From positions 186,001-250,000 of the forward strand of contig CATOTG010000002.1 of the NCBI GenBank assembly GCA_951813015.1: 64,000 bases of DNA. Reading direction: 5' to 3'. The notes under the pieces were generated by a model. The model did no database searches. It saw only the letters and a program-made list of their open reading frames with translations, and was not told the DNA's origin. Both the position numbers and the translations under genes were made by a program. Origin of the DNA: an uncultured Thermoanaerobaculia bacterium (GTDB lineage Bacteria > Acidobacteriota > Thermoanaerobaculia > Multivoradales > Multivoraceae). Below are positions 35,340 to 44,784 of this stretch, piece by piece. Each line of letters starts with the position of its first letter. Position 1 is the first letter of the stretch.

Positions 35340-36263
35340 ATGCGTTCGATTGTACTCTGCGCCCTCACAATCGCGCTGACCTTCGCGCCCGCCTACGGAC
35401 AGACCGTCCTTGAACTCGTGAAGGCAAGCGGCGAGGGGGATCTGCGTCTGGCTCACAAGGCTCAAGCGCTGACCGTCCTTGAACAGGTCAGGAGAAGTCC
35501 CGAGCGCAGCCTGTTTCCAGAAGGACTTCCTGCTGCAGAGAACAGGCTTCCTGATGGTGCTTCTGCCGAGACCGGAACCGACTTCACGGTACAAGGCTCC
35601 GGGGGAGCGGACGTGAATCTACCGTATCCGCTTACGGTCGGAACATGGACTGCGTCGCTTACCATCAGCGGGTCCGACAGCTACGAGTTCTGGCTCGAGA
35701 ACCGCTCCGGTTCCAACACCGACCGCCAGGTCCTGTTTTGCCTAAGCGACATAGCCTGCCCACCAGGCGCCGACCGAAGCAGGAAGGACTTTCGCATGGA
35801 GCGCACCCGAGATGATCTCCGAATAGAGGCCACCACCTGGACTGGAACCTGGGCCATCCGGTTCGTCAAGCACGGTTCAACTCCATCGCCAGACCCAGAC
35901 CCAGACCCGAGCCCGGGCCCTTGTAATCCAACGACTGACGTGCTGCAATTCGACGGTGGCTACGGGGTTCGCATGTGCTACGTCACCGGCGAAGGCGAGA
36001 CCGGACAAGCGCAGGCAGGTGTATGGGCTTCCAGCCAATCCGGAATTCTCTGGTTCTTCAGCCGGGAGAACGCCGAGGTTCTGGTCAAGGTGCTGGACGG
36101 TTGCGATCACAACGGACACCGATGGGTCTTCGTGGCGCCCGTGACGGACGTCGGCTTTGAACTGCGCGTCACGGCGCCAGACGGCGAGACCTGGACCCAC
36201 ACGAACGAGGCAGGCACGACAGCCTCCACCAGAAGCGACACAAGCGCGTTCAGATGCCGTTAG
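35340..36263 (+). CDS. Secreted protein with the WFF...EVLxKVLDGC C-terminal domain
   Basis: 307 residues. Signal peptide MRSIVLCALTIALTFAPAYGQ; ATG 35340 is chosen for it although the frame is open further upstream. The first domain (about 70-190) is strand-rich, with YEFWLENRSGSNTD and two cysteines, perhaps a carbohydrate- or lipid-binding sandwich. A Pro/Asp linker (SPDPDPDPSPGP) leads to a domain (about 200-307) homologous to the end of the 3943-8049 protein: WFFSRENAEVLVKVLDGC against [18 protein letters not shown], followed by a similar GxxLRVT segment. Function unknown. A good promoter lies at 35152-35179, so it is independently transcribed. Confidence 0.7.
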   Translation: MRSIVLCALTIALTFAPAYGQTVLELVKASGEGDLRLAHKAQALTVLEQVRRSPERSLFPEGLPAAENRLPDGASAETGTDFTVQGSGGADVNLPYPLTVGTWTASLTISGSDSYEFWLENRSGSNTDRQVLFCLSDIACPPGADRSRKDFRMERTRDDLRIEATTWTGTWAIRFVKHGSTPSPDPDPDPSPGPCNPTTDVLQFDGGYGVRMCYVTGEGETGQAQAGVWASSQSGILWFFSRENAEVLVKVLDGCDHNGHRWVFVAPVTDVGFELRVTAPDGETWTHTNEAGTTASTRSDTSAFRCR

Positions 36264-36272
36264 CTGTTAGCG

Positions 36273-38255
36273 CTAGCGCCAGCAGCCCGTCGTTCGCCCA
36301 GGCGCCTCACCATCGTCGTCGGCGAAGCCCATCTCTGCAAGGAATCGCGACGGCTGCTTCGGCCATCCTCGGTACGCCTGCGCTCGCGACAGGATCAGGC
36401 GCTCTCTCGTTCGCGTGATGGCAACGAAGCAGCTGCGGCGTTCTTCCTCCAGCGCCGCGCTGCCGTTCGGCTGCCTGGTGCTGTGCCAGGAGGGCAGAAT
36501 CTCCTCCGCCAGGCCGATCAGGTAGACGGTGTCGAACTCCAGGCCCTTCGCGCCGTGGATGGTCGCAAGAGACACCGCACCCGGTGTGGGAGGCGGTTCC
36601 TTGGAACGCAGATCCAGCTCCTGGAGAAACCGGTCAAGCGACGCCGATCCGACCGCCCTTCTGATCTCTCCCGACAACCTGCGCCAGGCGCCCAGGTCGT
36701 CCTTGAGGTCATCGGCGATTTCGTCGCTCTCGAAGTTCTCGAAGTGCTCCAGGATCTGCTCGATTGCCAAGGCAAGATCGATCTGCCGGACCGAGAGGCC
36801 CGCGATCAGGTCGACGATCTCCGCCGCGGGGGACGGCAGACCGGCTGCCTGAGCCGTACGCAGCCAGACCGACAGGTGCGTGACGCCCTCCGTCGCCGAA
36901 CGGGACAACAACTCGTCGAAGTCCAGCGGCGCGCTCCCGCTTGCGGAAGACGCGGTGCAGCCGGATACCCAGCTGCGGAACGACTCGACCAGCGTGACCA
37001 GGTTGCGCCGGTCGAGCGGCCGGTTGATCTGCTTCAGGCAGGCGACCAGCCATCGCATCTCGGGCGATGCGAAGTCGTCGCGGCGACCCAGCATCGTCGC
37101 GTTCACATCGACTGCCTGCAACGCGGCGCGCATGGATTCCAGCAACGCGCGGGTCCTCGCCAGCACCAGCGTTCGACCGCGCTCGACGGCGTCCAGCCCG
37201 GCGATCTCGGCCGCAATCCCCGCCGCCTCCTCCTGGTCGGTCTGGAACACGCAACGCCGAATCGGCTCGCTATCGACGGAACAACTGCTCTTCGCCGGCT
37301 CGGCCGAACGCTTGGCGGGGGCGCGCCGGGCGTTGTAGACGACCAGACGATTGGCCGCCTCGACGATGCGCGGCGGGCAGCGGAAGTTGGTCGGAAGCTG
37401 CAGGACCTCGCAGCCAAAGTCCTCGACCAGGTCGCAGATCCGGCGGACGTTGGCGCCGTTCCATTCGTAGATCGTCTGGTCGTCGTCGGCCACGGCGAAG
37501 ACCCGGCGGAAGTCCTCGCCCGCCATGCGTCGAAGCAGCTCGTACTGGGCGCCGTTGGTGTCCTGGAACTCGTCGACGAGCCAGTAGCGGTAGACGGTCT
37601 GATAGTGGCGGGCCATCGTCGCAAATCCGAAAAGTCGGTGCGCCTCGAGGATGAGCGAGTTGAAGTCCAGCGCGTTGGCACGGCGCAGTTCCTCTTCGTA
37701 GAGCCGGTAGGCGCGGGCCAGACGGCGGTCGTCCTCGGGCGACGCGCTTTGCCGCCCGCCAAGGCACTCCTCGGTTTGTTCGGGCCGAATGAGGTGGGCC
37801 TTCAGGAGGTCTATCCCGGGCAGGAGACGGCGGTCCCCGGCTTCAGCGCGGCACGACTCGCGACCGAGAGCATCTTCCAACACCGCTTCCCGGTCGGATG
37901 TCCGCGAATAGATCGCGAAGTCGGGCTTGATGCCGAGATGCACCCCATGCTGGCGCAGGACCTGAGCACAGAAGCCATGAAAAGTATGGACGTCCGCGCG
38001 TTCCTCGAGCCCTGGCGCAAGGACGGCCAGCCGGCTCGACATCTCGTGAGCAGCCTTGTTCGTGAACGTCAAGGCGAGCACGCGGAAGCGCTCGTCCGGC
38101 GATCGATCGAGCAGGCGCGCGACCCTGCAGGTCAGTACGCGGGTCTTGCCGGAACCCGGACCGGCGAGTACGAGCAAGGCGCCGTCATCCCACTCGACCG
38201 CCTTGCGCTGGATGTCCGTCAGTTCGTCCAGGGACGTCTCGAGCCGATCAGTCAT
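36273..38255 (-). CDS. UvrD/Rep-family superfamily 1 helicase (possible GajB-like)
   Basis: 660 residues with all the main SF1A motifs: Walker A AGPGSGKT (31-38), VLALTFTNKAAHEMS, Walker B LVDEFQDTN, ADDDQTIYEWNGA, TIHGAKGLEFDTVYLIGL and FVAITRTRERL. It unwinds DNA 3' to 5' using ATP. Its start shares one base with the stop of a truncated OLD-family nuclease frame, the same order and coupling as gajA-gajB of Gabija anti-phage systems. A housekeeping UvrD/PcrA is possible, but those are usually longer and not coupled to an OLD gene. Confidence 0.82.
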   Translation of the reverse strand: MTDRLETSLDELTDIQRKAVEWDDGALLVLAGPGSGKTRVLTCRVARLLDRSPDERFRVLALTFTNKAAHEMSSRLAVLAPGLEERADVHTFHGFCAQVLRQHGVHLGIKPDFAIYSRTSDREAVLEDALGRESCRAEAGDRRLLPGIDLLKAHLIRPEQTEECLGGRQSASPEDDRRLARAYRLYEEELRRANALDFNSLILEAHRLFGFATMARHYQTVYRYWLVDEFQDTNGAQYELLRRMAGEDFRRVFAVADDDQTIYEWNGANVRRICDLVEDFGCEVLQLPTNFRCPPRIVEAANRLVVYNARRAPAKRSAEPAKSSCSVDSEPIRRCVFQTDQEEAAGIAAEIAGLDAVERGRTLVLARTRALLESMRAALQAVDVNATMLGRRDDFASPEMRWLVACLKQINRPLDRRNLVTLVESFRSWVSGCTASSASGSAPLDFDELLSRSATEGVTHLSVWLRTAQAAGLPSPAAEIVDLIAGLSVRQIDLALAIEQILEHFENFESDEIADDLKDDLGAWRRLSGEIRRAVGSASLDRFLQELDLRSKEPPPTPGAVSLATIHGAKGLEFDTVYLIGLAEEILPSWHSTRQPNGSAALEEERRSCFVAITRTRERLILSRAQAYRGWPKQPSRFLAEMGFADDDGEAPGRTTGCWR

Positions 38256-38529
38256 CAGGTCAGACCCCGCAGTTGCTCGATGGCGTCGCGGAACGCCTCC
38301 GGGGCGCGTTGCGCCAAGCTGGCATCACCGTACAGCCGCGCCGCGATTCCCGCCGCATACGCTGCCTTGTTGGCGCCCAGCCGCTCAATGAGGTCATCGT
38401 CGCTCAGCCCGTCCGCGCCCCGGACGCCCAACGCCGCCAGCACTTCTCGCAATTCGGGCCCGAGCCCGTCCGCGACGACCAGTGAGGCGGTCCCGGTTCG
38501 TTGGACCGTCTCGGGGCCGGATCACTTCA
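38255..38529 (-). pseudogene. C-terminal fragment of an OLD-family ATP-dependent nuclease (GajA-like remnant)
   Basis: About 90 codons are open with no start codon at the left limit, ending one base into the helicase gene. The text TASLVVADGLGPELREVLAALG, then ERLGANKAAYAAGIAARL and EAFRDAIEQLRGL, resembles the C-terminal tails of OLD/TOPRIM nucleases (N-K-x-x-Y-A-x-x-x-A, then a terminal x-x-A-I-E-x-L helix). The ATPase and TOPRIM parts are absent: the secreted-protein gene ending at 38527 occupies the place. It is therefore a truncated gene. The assignment rests on short motifs. Confidence 0.45.
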
Positions 38530-39381
38530 CGGCGACTCAACGCAGTGTGGGAACTGCTCCCTGATGGTCGCCCGGTCGGGAGGAGCAACAGCCCACTCGA
38601 ACGCTGCGTTGTCTTCGTGTTGCTCTGACCGAACGGCTACGCCGAAGGTTCGCTCGCTCGAAGCGACCATGCCGGCATTCGGTATGGTCGCTGTCTGGCC
38701 CTGCTTCTTGACCCTGGCGCCATCTACCCGGATCTCCAGGATTCGGTCGCCGTCGTCGGACTGGCCATCCGTGTGGGCCCACGGATCGCTTGATTCGGAA
38801 TCGACTTCGCGCACGGCGAGTCCGGCGGCGCAGCTTCGCGTGAGGTACAGGAACCCAAGGAGGTGCTTCTGGTCACTTCGCCTTGCCGCGACGGGAGGCG
38901 AGGCGATCAGGTCGAGGTGCGGCACGGGCTCGCCCCAGTCGTCCTCGCCCGGCTCAAAGGTCCACGCCGGTTGAGTGTCGAATCGCTCCTGGCCTACCGG
39001 CCACGGATATCCGCTGGCCCTTGCCATCTCGCTGGCCTGGGCCACCAGTTCGGCGGTCGCCGAGAAGGAGCACGGGCGGGCAGGCGGCGAAGCGTCATGC
39101 GTGAAGAAGACGCGCTGGACGAGGCGGTAGGGGACCTGCCGTCGTGCGGCTCGAGCGACATAGTGCGAGTAGCCTGCCGCCTGGCAGGCGCTGGCAGCCC
39201 GGGCAGCCAGAAGCCCGAGCTTCTTTCTGTCGCGAAAACCAGTATAGGCCACGCGAACGTCGCACTCGCTCGGCCCAAGACACTCCAGCCAGGAGGCACG
39301 AATCTTGGCTTGGCCGTGGCCATCCGCGGGGAGCGTCAACGTCAACGCCAGGGGGGCGAGCACGAACAATTGGGGCTTCAT
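38527..39381 (-). CDS. Secreted protein of unknown function
   Basis: 284 residues with signal peptide MKPQLFVLAPLALTLTLPADGHGQ; ATG 39381 is chosen for it over an upstream in-frame start. The mature protein has six or so cysteines in its first half (LECLGPSECDVRVAYTGF, SACQAAG, RPCSF) and a basic pair of helices. No family recognised. Its stop touches the truncated nuclease frame, marking the junction where that gene was cut. Confidence 0.5.
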   Translation of the reverse strand: MKPQLFVLAPLALTLTLPADGHGQAKIRASWLECLGPSECDVRVAYTGFRDRKKLGLLAARAASACQAAGYSHYVARAARRQVPYRLVQRVFFTHDASPPARPCSFSATAELVAQASEMARASGYPWPVGQERFDTQPAWTFEPGEDDWGEPVPHLDLIASPPVAARRSDQKHLLGFLYLTRSCAAGLAVREVDSESSDPWAHTDGQSDDGDRILEIRVDGARVKKQGQTATIPNAGMVASSERTFGVAVRSEQHEDNAAFEWAVAPPDRATIREQFPHCVESP

Positions 39382-39504
39382 CGGGGCAATCGTCCTCCAA
39401 CTCGAACCGGAGCGGGCGCAGTACCTCCTTGTGCAACCTTTCAGCCGGCACAAGCGCCACAACGCCCGTGCCCAAGGGCCGCTCCAGAATCCGGACTGTT
39501 CGGC

Positions 39505-40536
39505 CTACTCCTGGCCGGTGCTTGACTGGCCCTTCTTGAATTCCGATTCGAGCAGCCGGGCGCCGCGCAGCGTGTTGCCCATCGCGTAGTTGCCTTCATG
39601 GCAGGCGTACTCGTAGCTCTTGCCGGTCGTCTTCGGCCACGGCAGTTCGCCGCTGTAGGGCGCCTCGTACTCGGGGTTCTCGACGGTGAAGCTGTAGAGC
39701 AGGCTGTCGCCGTCATGGGGGCTGAAGCGCTCGACGACCCGCACACCCTCGCCGCGCAGGTCCGGCATGTCGCGGAAGTTCTTCGTCTCGACGACCAGCG
39801 TGTCGCCTTCCCACCAGCCGATCGAGTCGCCGCTCAGCGAGGTGTAGTCCGCAGGCATGTGCTCGCCGCCGATGCGGACGACCCGCGTCCAGTGCATCCA
39901 CTCGATGTTGATCATGAAGTGGTCTTCGGTCTGCACGATCGTCTTCACGTTGTTGTAGGGCAACGGACGGATCGCGACGGAGGCGGTCGGCTGGTACATG
40001 CAGCGCACGCCGACGATGTTCGTCTCCGGTCCGTCGTACGGGATGTCGCCGGACTCGAGCCACCAGGCATAGCCCCGGTTGGGCCAGGCGAACTTCGGCG
40101 CCGCGGCGGCCCGCTTCTTGCCCTCTTCCGTCATCGCCGGCATCTGCCCGTTCGGCGGATCGGTCAGCACGGAGGTGCGGTACTTGCCGTCGATCATGAA
40201 GTTCTGGCTGCCCCACTCGAACCAGAAGTTGTTGTAGGCGCCGACGTTGCCGCCCTCCTCCGGCGCCGCGCGCTCCGGATCGCTCGGCGCGTCCTGGGCC
40301 GCGTTCGTGTCGGCCCGGCGCTTCGCCAGCGCCTGCGCCTCTTCGGGCGTGAGGGTCAGCTTGTCTCCGAAGTCCTTGGGCCTCGAGAACGGCGTGATGC
40401 TCGAGATGTCGTAGACACCGGTGAAGTCCGGCTTGCCGCTGGCGGTTCTCTTGATCTCGCCTTCGGCGGCAACGGCGGCAGGCGCCGCGGCTACGAGCCC
40501 AACCAGAACGGCGATTGCGATGAGCGGCTTTCTCAT
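39505..40536 (-). CDS. Conserved secreted protein of unknown function
   Basis: 343 residues with a clear signal peptide (MRKPLIAIAVLVGLVAAAPAAVAAEG). It starts with GKPDFTGVYDISSITPFSRP and has LTPEEAQALAKR, CMYQPTASVAIRPLPYNN, and a strand-rich end with DSIGWWEGDTLVVETKNF. This resembles a family of exported proteins common in Acidobacteriota and sphingomonads that often occur in many paralogues; no reaction is known. GGGAG lies upstream of ATG 40536. It is divergent from the coxS-coxL pair, 185 bases away. Confidence 0.6.
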   Translation of the reverse strand: MRKPLIAIAVLVGLVAAAPAAVAAEGEIKRTASGKPDFTGVYDISSITPFSRPKDFGDKLTLTPEEAQALAKRRADTNAAQDAPSDPERAAPEEGGNVGAYNNFWFEWGSQNFMIDGKYRTSVLTDPPNGQMPAMTEEGKKRAAAAPKFAWPNRGYAWWLESGDIPYDGPETNIVGVRCMYQPTASVAIRPLPYNNVKTIVQTEDHFMINIEWMHWTRVVRIGGEHMPADYTSLSGDSIGWWEGDTLVVETKNFRDMPDLRGEGVRVVERFSPHDGDSLLYSFTVENPEYEAPYSGELPWPKTTGKSYEYACHEGNYAMGNTLRGARLLESEFKKGQSSTGQE

Positions 40537-40721
40537 GTCGGTCTCCCTTGGCTTGAAAGGGTGCTCTGAGGGGGTAACTTGTCGTCGTTGAACAGGGCGA
40601 TCCTAGCAGGCCTCGCTGCGATACGCTTCCGCGCCACGACACCGATGCGTGTACGGAACAAGCCCTGTTCCGGTGTTTCAGCGCGGCGCGGACGCCGCGA
40701 CTCGATTTGACAGGAGGTCCG

Positions 40722-41204
40722 ATGCCACGATCCGTCCCAGTCGCCATAACCGTCAACGGCAGCAAGACCGAGCGGCAGGTCGAGCCGCGCACGCTGCTGG
40801 TCCACTTCCTGCGCGAGGAGCTCGACCTCACGGGCGTCCACATCGGCTGCGAAAGCACCCTCTGCGGCGCCTGCACCGTGCATCTGAACGGCCGCGCGGT
40901 GAAGAGCTGCACCGTCCTCGCGGTCCAGGCGGACGGCCAGGACGTGACGACGATCGAAGGTCTGGCTCAGGACGCCGACAACCTCCACCCGCTGCAGGTC
41001 GGATTCTGGGAGAAGCACGGCCTGCAGTGCGGCTACTGCACCCCCGGAATGATCATGGCGGCGAAGCAACTGCTGGACGACAACCCGAACCCCTCCGAGG
41101 CGGAGATCCGCGAGGCGATCGACGGCAACATATGCCGCTGCACCGGCTACCAGCAGATCGTCGACGCGGTACAGCATGCGGCGCAAGCCGCGGGGGCAGC
41201 CTGA
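40722..41204 (+). CDS. coxS: [2Fe-2S] subunit CoxS-like of a molybdenum hydroxylase
   Basis: 160 residues with the two standard [2Fe-2S] sites: [15 protein letters not shown]...C and CGYCTPGM...CRCTGY. It transfers electrons from the large Mo subunit. AGGAGG precedes ATG 40722; the earlier in-frame start is unlikely. There is no Tat signal, so it is cytoplasmic, unlike the small subunit at 17966. The TGATG overlap with the next gene shows co-translation. No medium FAD subunit gene is adjacent. Confidence 0.88.
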   Translation: MPRSVPVAITVNGSKTERQVEPRTLLVHFLREELDLTGVHIGCESTLCGACTVHLNGRAVKSCTVLAVQADGQDVTTIEGLAQDADNLHPLQVGFWEKHGLQCGYCTPGMIMAAKQLLDDNPNPSEAEIREAIDGNICRCTGYQQIVDAVQHAAQAAGAA

Positions 41205-43543
41205 TGACCACGTTCCGACCCAACTCCATCGGCAAGCCGATCAAGCGGCGCGAGGACCCGCGGTTGATTCGCGGCCTCGCCACCTACACCGACGACGTCA
41301 AGCTGCCGCGCATGACCTATGCCGCCTTCGTCCGCAGCGACTTCGCTGCCGGCGAGATCCGTTCGATCGACACGACGGCCGCCGCCGACCGCCCGGGCGT
41401 CGTCGGCGTCTACACCTACGCCGACATGGACGGACAGGTCGGGGGCGCCCCGATAGGCGTCGCGATACCCGGCATGCCCGACCACCCGCTGCTCGCGGAC
41501 GGACGCGTCCTCTACGTCGGCCACCCGGTCGCCGTCGTCGTGGCCGAGTCGCCCTATGCGGCGCGCGACGCCGCCGCCGCGGTCGAGGTCGACATCGAAC
41601 CCCGGGAAGCCGTCGTCGACGTCGAGGCGGCGCTCGCGCCCGACGCGCCCAGGGTCTACGACGAACTCGACAGCAACATCTGCCTCCAGGTTCCGGCGCC
41701 GAATCCCGAGGCCGACAAGCTCTTCGAGCAGGCCGACCAGACGCTCTCGATCCGTCTGCTGAACCAGCGGGTCGCGCCGTTTCCGATGGAAGGGCGCGCC
41801 ACCTGTGCCCACTGGGAGGAAGGTCCCGGCAAGCTGACGATCTGGACCTCCAACCAGGCCCCCCACTCGGTCAAGCAGCAGATCGCCATGTGCCTGAGGA
41901 TCCCCGAGATCCGCGTTCGCGCGATCGCTCCGGAGGTGGGAGGCGGCTTCGGCGCGAAGATCCCGACCTACGCCGAGGACGCGCTGCTGTGCTGGGTGTC
42001 ACGCGACCTGAGGAGGCCGGTCAAGTGGTCGGAGACGCGGACCGAGAACCTGCTCGGCATGACTCACGGACGAGGCCACGTCGAGAAGATCGAGGTCGCC
42101 TTCCAGAGCGACGGACGCGTGCTGGCGCTCAAGGGGCAGACGATCGCCGACATCGGCGCCTTCCGCTCCTTCTTCGGCCCCTTCATCGCCCTCTCCACCC
42201 ACACGATGTCCTGCGGTTGCTACGACATCAAGGCGGTCGCCTGGGAAACGTCCTCTGTGTTCACGAACACGATGGCGACCGAGGCCTACCGCGGCGCCGG
42301 GCGCCCCGAGGCCGCCTACCTCATCGAGCGCGTGATGGACGAGGTGGCGGCAGCCACGGGAATCGACCCGGTCGCGGTTCGGCGCCGGAACTTCATCAGC
42401 AAGGACGCATTCCCCCACACCACACCCTCCGGCGCCACCTACGACACCGGCGACTACGAGAAGTCGCTGAACCGGATGATCGAACTCGCGGGCTACGACG
42501 AGGTGCGCGAAGCGCAACGCCGGGCGCGCGATGACGGGCGGCTGGTCGGAATCGGACTCGCCACCTTCACCGAAGTCTGCGGACTCGGGCCTTCGACCGG
42601 CACCGCGCCACAGCAGCGCATGGGCACCTGGGAGAGCGCCACCGTGAGGGTCGAGCCGAGCGGCAACGTCACCGTCTACACGGGCATCTCTCCGCACGGA
42701 CAGGGCCAGGAGACCGTCTTCGCCCAACAGGTGTCGGACGCCTTCGGCGTCGGACTCGACGACGTGGTCGTCGTCCACGGCGACACGGACCAGGTCCAGC
42801 ACGGTGTCGGCACCTTCGGCAGTCGCGGCATAGCCGTCGGCGGCGCCGCGCTCGACATGGCGCTGGTCAAGGTTCACGCGAAGGCGACCCGCATCGCCGC
42901 GCACCATCTCGACGCACCCGTCGATCAGATCGGGTACGAGGACGGGGAGTTCACGGTCACCGGCACGGACCGCAAGCTGACCTTCCGGCAGGTCGCCGAG
43001 ATGGCCCACCTCTGGAACGTCAACGTTCCCGGCGAAGAGCCGGGCCTGGAGGCGGTCGCCCGCTTCGAACCGTCGGCGACGACCTTCCCGTTCGGCGCTC
43101 ACCTGTGCCAGGTAGAGATCGATCCGGAAAGCGGCGAGATCGAGATCCAGCGCTACGTGGCGGTCGACGATTTCGGCGAAGTGATGAACCCCATGCTCGC
43201 CGACGGACAGCGCCTGGGCGGCGTGGTCCAGGGCATCGGCCAGGCGATGTGGGAGGAGGTGCAGTACGACGAAGGCGGTCAGCTCCTCTCCGGCACCCTG
43301 ATGGACTACGCCGTGCCTCGGGCGAAGCGCTTCCCGCGCATGGAGCTCGACAACACGGTGACGCCGACGCCGATCAACCCGCTCGGCGCCAAGGGCATCG
43401 GCGAGCTGGGGACGATCGGGGCGACGCCCTGCATCGTCAACGCGATCGTCGATGCGCTGCGGCCGCTCGGCATCGACAACATCGACATGCCGGCCAAGCC
43501 TGAGCGCATCTGGCGGGCGATCCAGGCGGCAACGGCGAACTAA
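41204..43543 (+). CDS. Form II CoxL-like molybdenum hydroxylase large subunit
   Basis: 779 residues of the CO dehydrogenase/xanthine dehydrogenase large-subunit family. The active-site loop is A361-Y-R-G-A-G-R367, the form II signature, not the AYxCSFR of true aerobic CO dehydrogenase, so CO is not the assured substrate. Other motifs are PEVGGGFGAK, SPHGQGQET and the catalytic-Glu region GAKGIGELGTIGA. Cytoplasmic, working with the CoxS-like protein. The missing CoxM/FAD partner must be encoded elsewhere or replaced. Confidence 0.86.
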   Translation: MTTFRPNSIGKPIKRREDPRLIRGLATYTDDVKLPRMTYAAFVRSDFAAGEIRSIDTTAAADRPGVVGVYTYADMDGQVGGAPIGVAIPGMPDHPLLADGRVLYVGHPVAVVVAESPYAARDAAAAVEVDIEPREAVVDVEAALAPDAPRVYDELDSNICLQVPAPNPEADKLFEQADQTLSIRLLNQRVAPFPMEGRATCAHWEEGPGKLTIWTSNQAPHSVKQQIAMCLRIPEIRVRAIAPEVGGGFGAKIPTYAEDALLCWVSRDLRRPVKWSETRTENLLGMTHGRGHVEKIEVAFQSDGRVLALKGQTIADIGAFRSFFGPFIALSTHTMSCGCYDIKAVAWETSSVFTNTMATEAYRGAGRPEAAYLIERVMDEVAAATGIDPVAVRRRNFISKDAFPHTTPSGATYDTGDYEKSLNRMIELAGYDEVREAQRRARDDGRLVGIGLATFTEVCGLGPSTGTAPQQRMGTWESATVRVEPSGNVTVYTGISPHGQGQETVFAQQVSDAFGVGLDDVVVVHGDTDQVQHGVGTFGSRGIAVGGAALDMALVKVHAKATRIAAHHLDAPVDQIGYEDGEFTVTGTDRKLTFRQVAEMAHLWNVNVPGEEPGLEAVARFEPSATTFPFGAHLCQVEIDPESGEIEIQRYVAVDDFGEVMNPMLADGQRLGGVVQGIGQAMWEEVQYDEGGQLLSGTLMDYAVPRAKRFPRMELDNTVTPTPINPLGAKGIGELGTIGATPCIVNAIVDALRPLGIDNIDMPAKPERIWRAIQAATAN

Positions 43544-43545
43544 CC

Positions 43546-44685
43546 CTGCTGCCCCGCCTCCCCGTTCTCGCCGCCGCGGCGCTGACGATGGCCGGGGTCG
43601 CCCGAGCCGAAGAGCAGCGATTCGGGCCCCTGCCCGTGGCGGAAGCGTGGCTGGGAAGCGGCGCCGGCTTTCTGAGTCTCCCGGTCGAGGCGCCGGCCGA
43701 GGGTTCGGCCGAGCCTGGAAGGTGGCAGGTTACGGCGTCGCTGGGGCTTTCCAGCTTCTGGCTGCGGTCGCCCGCGGTGTCCGAAGCGATCGAGGCGCGG
43801 CCCGAGCGCGGCCCCGTCACGGTCGGGGAACTCGATCGGCTGGCCCCCTGGCCGGGACCGGAGGGCATCTACTTCGCCGACGCGGAAGTCCACCGGCTGA
43901 CAGTCGACGCCCGGCGCCGGATCGGCGGGAGACTCGAACTGGGACTCAGGGCCTCGATCGTGGATGCCGGCGGCGGCGTCCTCGACCCCGTGATCGAGGG
44001 CTTTCACAACCTCTTCGGCTTCCGCCAGTCCGGCCGGCCGCAGTCGCTGCAGAACGACTACCTCCTGTACTTCCGCCGCGACGGCAGCGGCGATCCCGGA
44101 ACCTATGGCGATCGCCTGCGGTTCATCCGCTTCGACGAGCCGGGGCCTGGTCTGGGCGAGACCGTTGCCTCTCTCAAGTGGAGTTTCCCAGCCGGGTCGG
44201 CGGCGTGGCGCCAGGCCGTGCAGGTGCAGGTCAAGATGCCCACCGCCAGCGAGGATGACTTCTACGGCACCGGCTCGGTGGACACGGCAGTCCAGTACCT
44301 CGTGTCACGCCCGTGGCGCCGCTGGACTCTCTACGGCAACGCCGGCTTCGTCCGGCTCGGCGGCCACGAGTTGCTGACGCTGGCGCCGCAGGACATGGTC
44401 ACGGCCGCCATCGCCGCCGAACGTCCACTCGGCCCAAGAACCTCGCTGGTCCTGCAACTCCGACACCAGAAGAGCCCCTTCCGGCAGTTGAAGCTCTCGA
44501 TCCTCGGCGTCACGGCGACCCTGATCGACGTCGGCTGGACGCGCAGCCTCAAGCCGGGCCCAAGCGGACGCGACCGCGCCGCCTACGTAAGCCTCAGCAA
44601 CAACACGGCGAAGTACGGCTCGGCGGTCGACGTCAGCCTCCACGCGGGACTGCGCCTGAACGCGAGCCGCGGGAAGTCCCGCTGA
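43546..44685 (+). CDS. DUF3187-family outer-membrane-type secreted protein
   Basis: About 379 residues. Many amphipathic strands (for example WTLYGNAGFVRLGGHELL and RTSLVLQLRHQKSPF) and the general layout fit DUF3187, thought to be an outer-membrane beta-barrel. If translation began at ATG 43588, the signal peptide would be only MAGVARA. Starting at CTG 43546, three bases after the coxL stop, gives LLPRLPVLAAAALTMAGVARA-EE, a complete signal peptide. No ATG, GTG or TTG occurs between the upstream in-frame stop and ATG 43588, so a CTG start is proposed. Confidence 0.68.
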   Translation: MLPRLPVLAAAALTMAGVARAEEQRFGPLPVAEAWLGSGAGFLSLPVEAPAEGSAEPGRWQVTASLGLSSFWLRSPAVSEAIEARPERGPVTVGELDRLAPWPGPEGIYFADAEVHRLTVDARRRIGGRLELGLRASIVDAGGGVLDPVIEGFHNLFGFRQSGRPQSLQNDYLLYFRRDGSGDPGTYGDRLRFIRFDEPGPGLGETVASLKWSFPAGSAAWRQAVQVQVKMPTASEDDFYGTGSVDTAVQYLVSRPWRRWTLYGNAGFVRLGGHELLTLAPQDMVTAAIAAERPLGPRTSLVLQLRHQKSPFRQLKLSILGVTATLIDVGWTRSLKPGPSGRDRAAYVSLSNNTAKYGSAVDVSLHAGLRLNASRGKSR

Positions 44686-44687
44686 GC

Positions 44688-44784
44688 ACCGGGCACGCCT
44701 GCCCGGTCCGACCCCGGCCGAGGGCGCCGTGAACCCCGGTATCGGCGCCCCCGCGGGGGCGCCGACAGGGTGGGACTGCCCACC
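44688..44784. terminator. Three consecutive hairpins between convergent genes
   Basis: ACCGGGCA-CGCC-TGCCCGGT (44688-44707), a perfect 24-base palindrome (44742-44765) and GGTGGG-ACTG-CCCACC (44769-44784), between the convergent DUF3187 and TonB-receptor genes. Together they probably end transcription in both directions, though no T-tracts are present. Confidence 0.5.

Noticed and set aside
41204..43543. True aerobic CO dehydrogenase large subunit
   Set aside because: The active-site loop is AYRGAGR (form II), not the Cys-containing form I loop, and no CoxM is adjacent.
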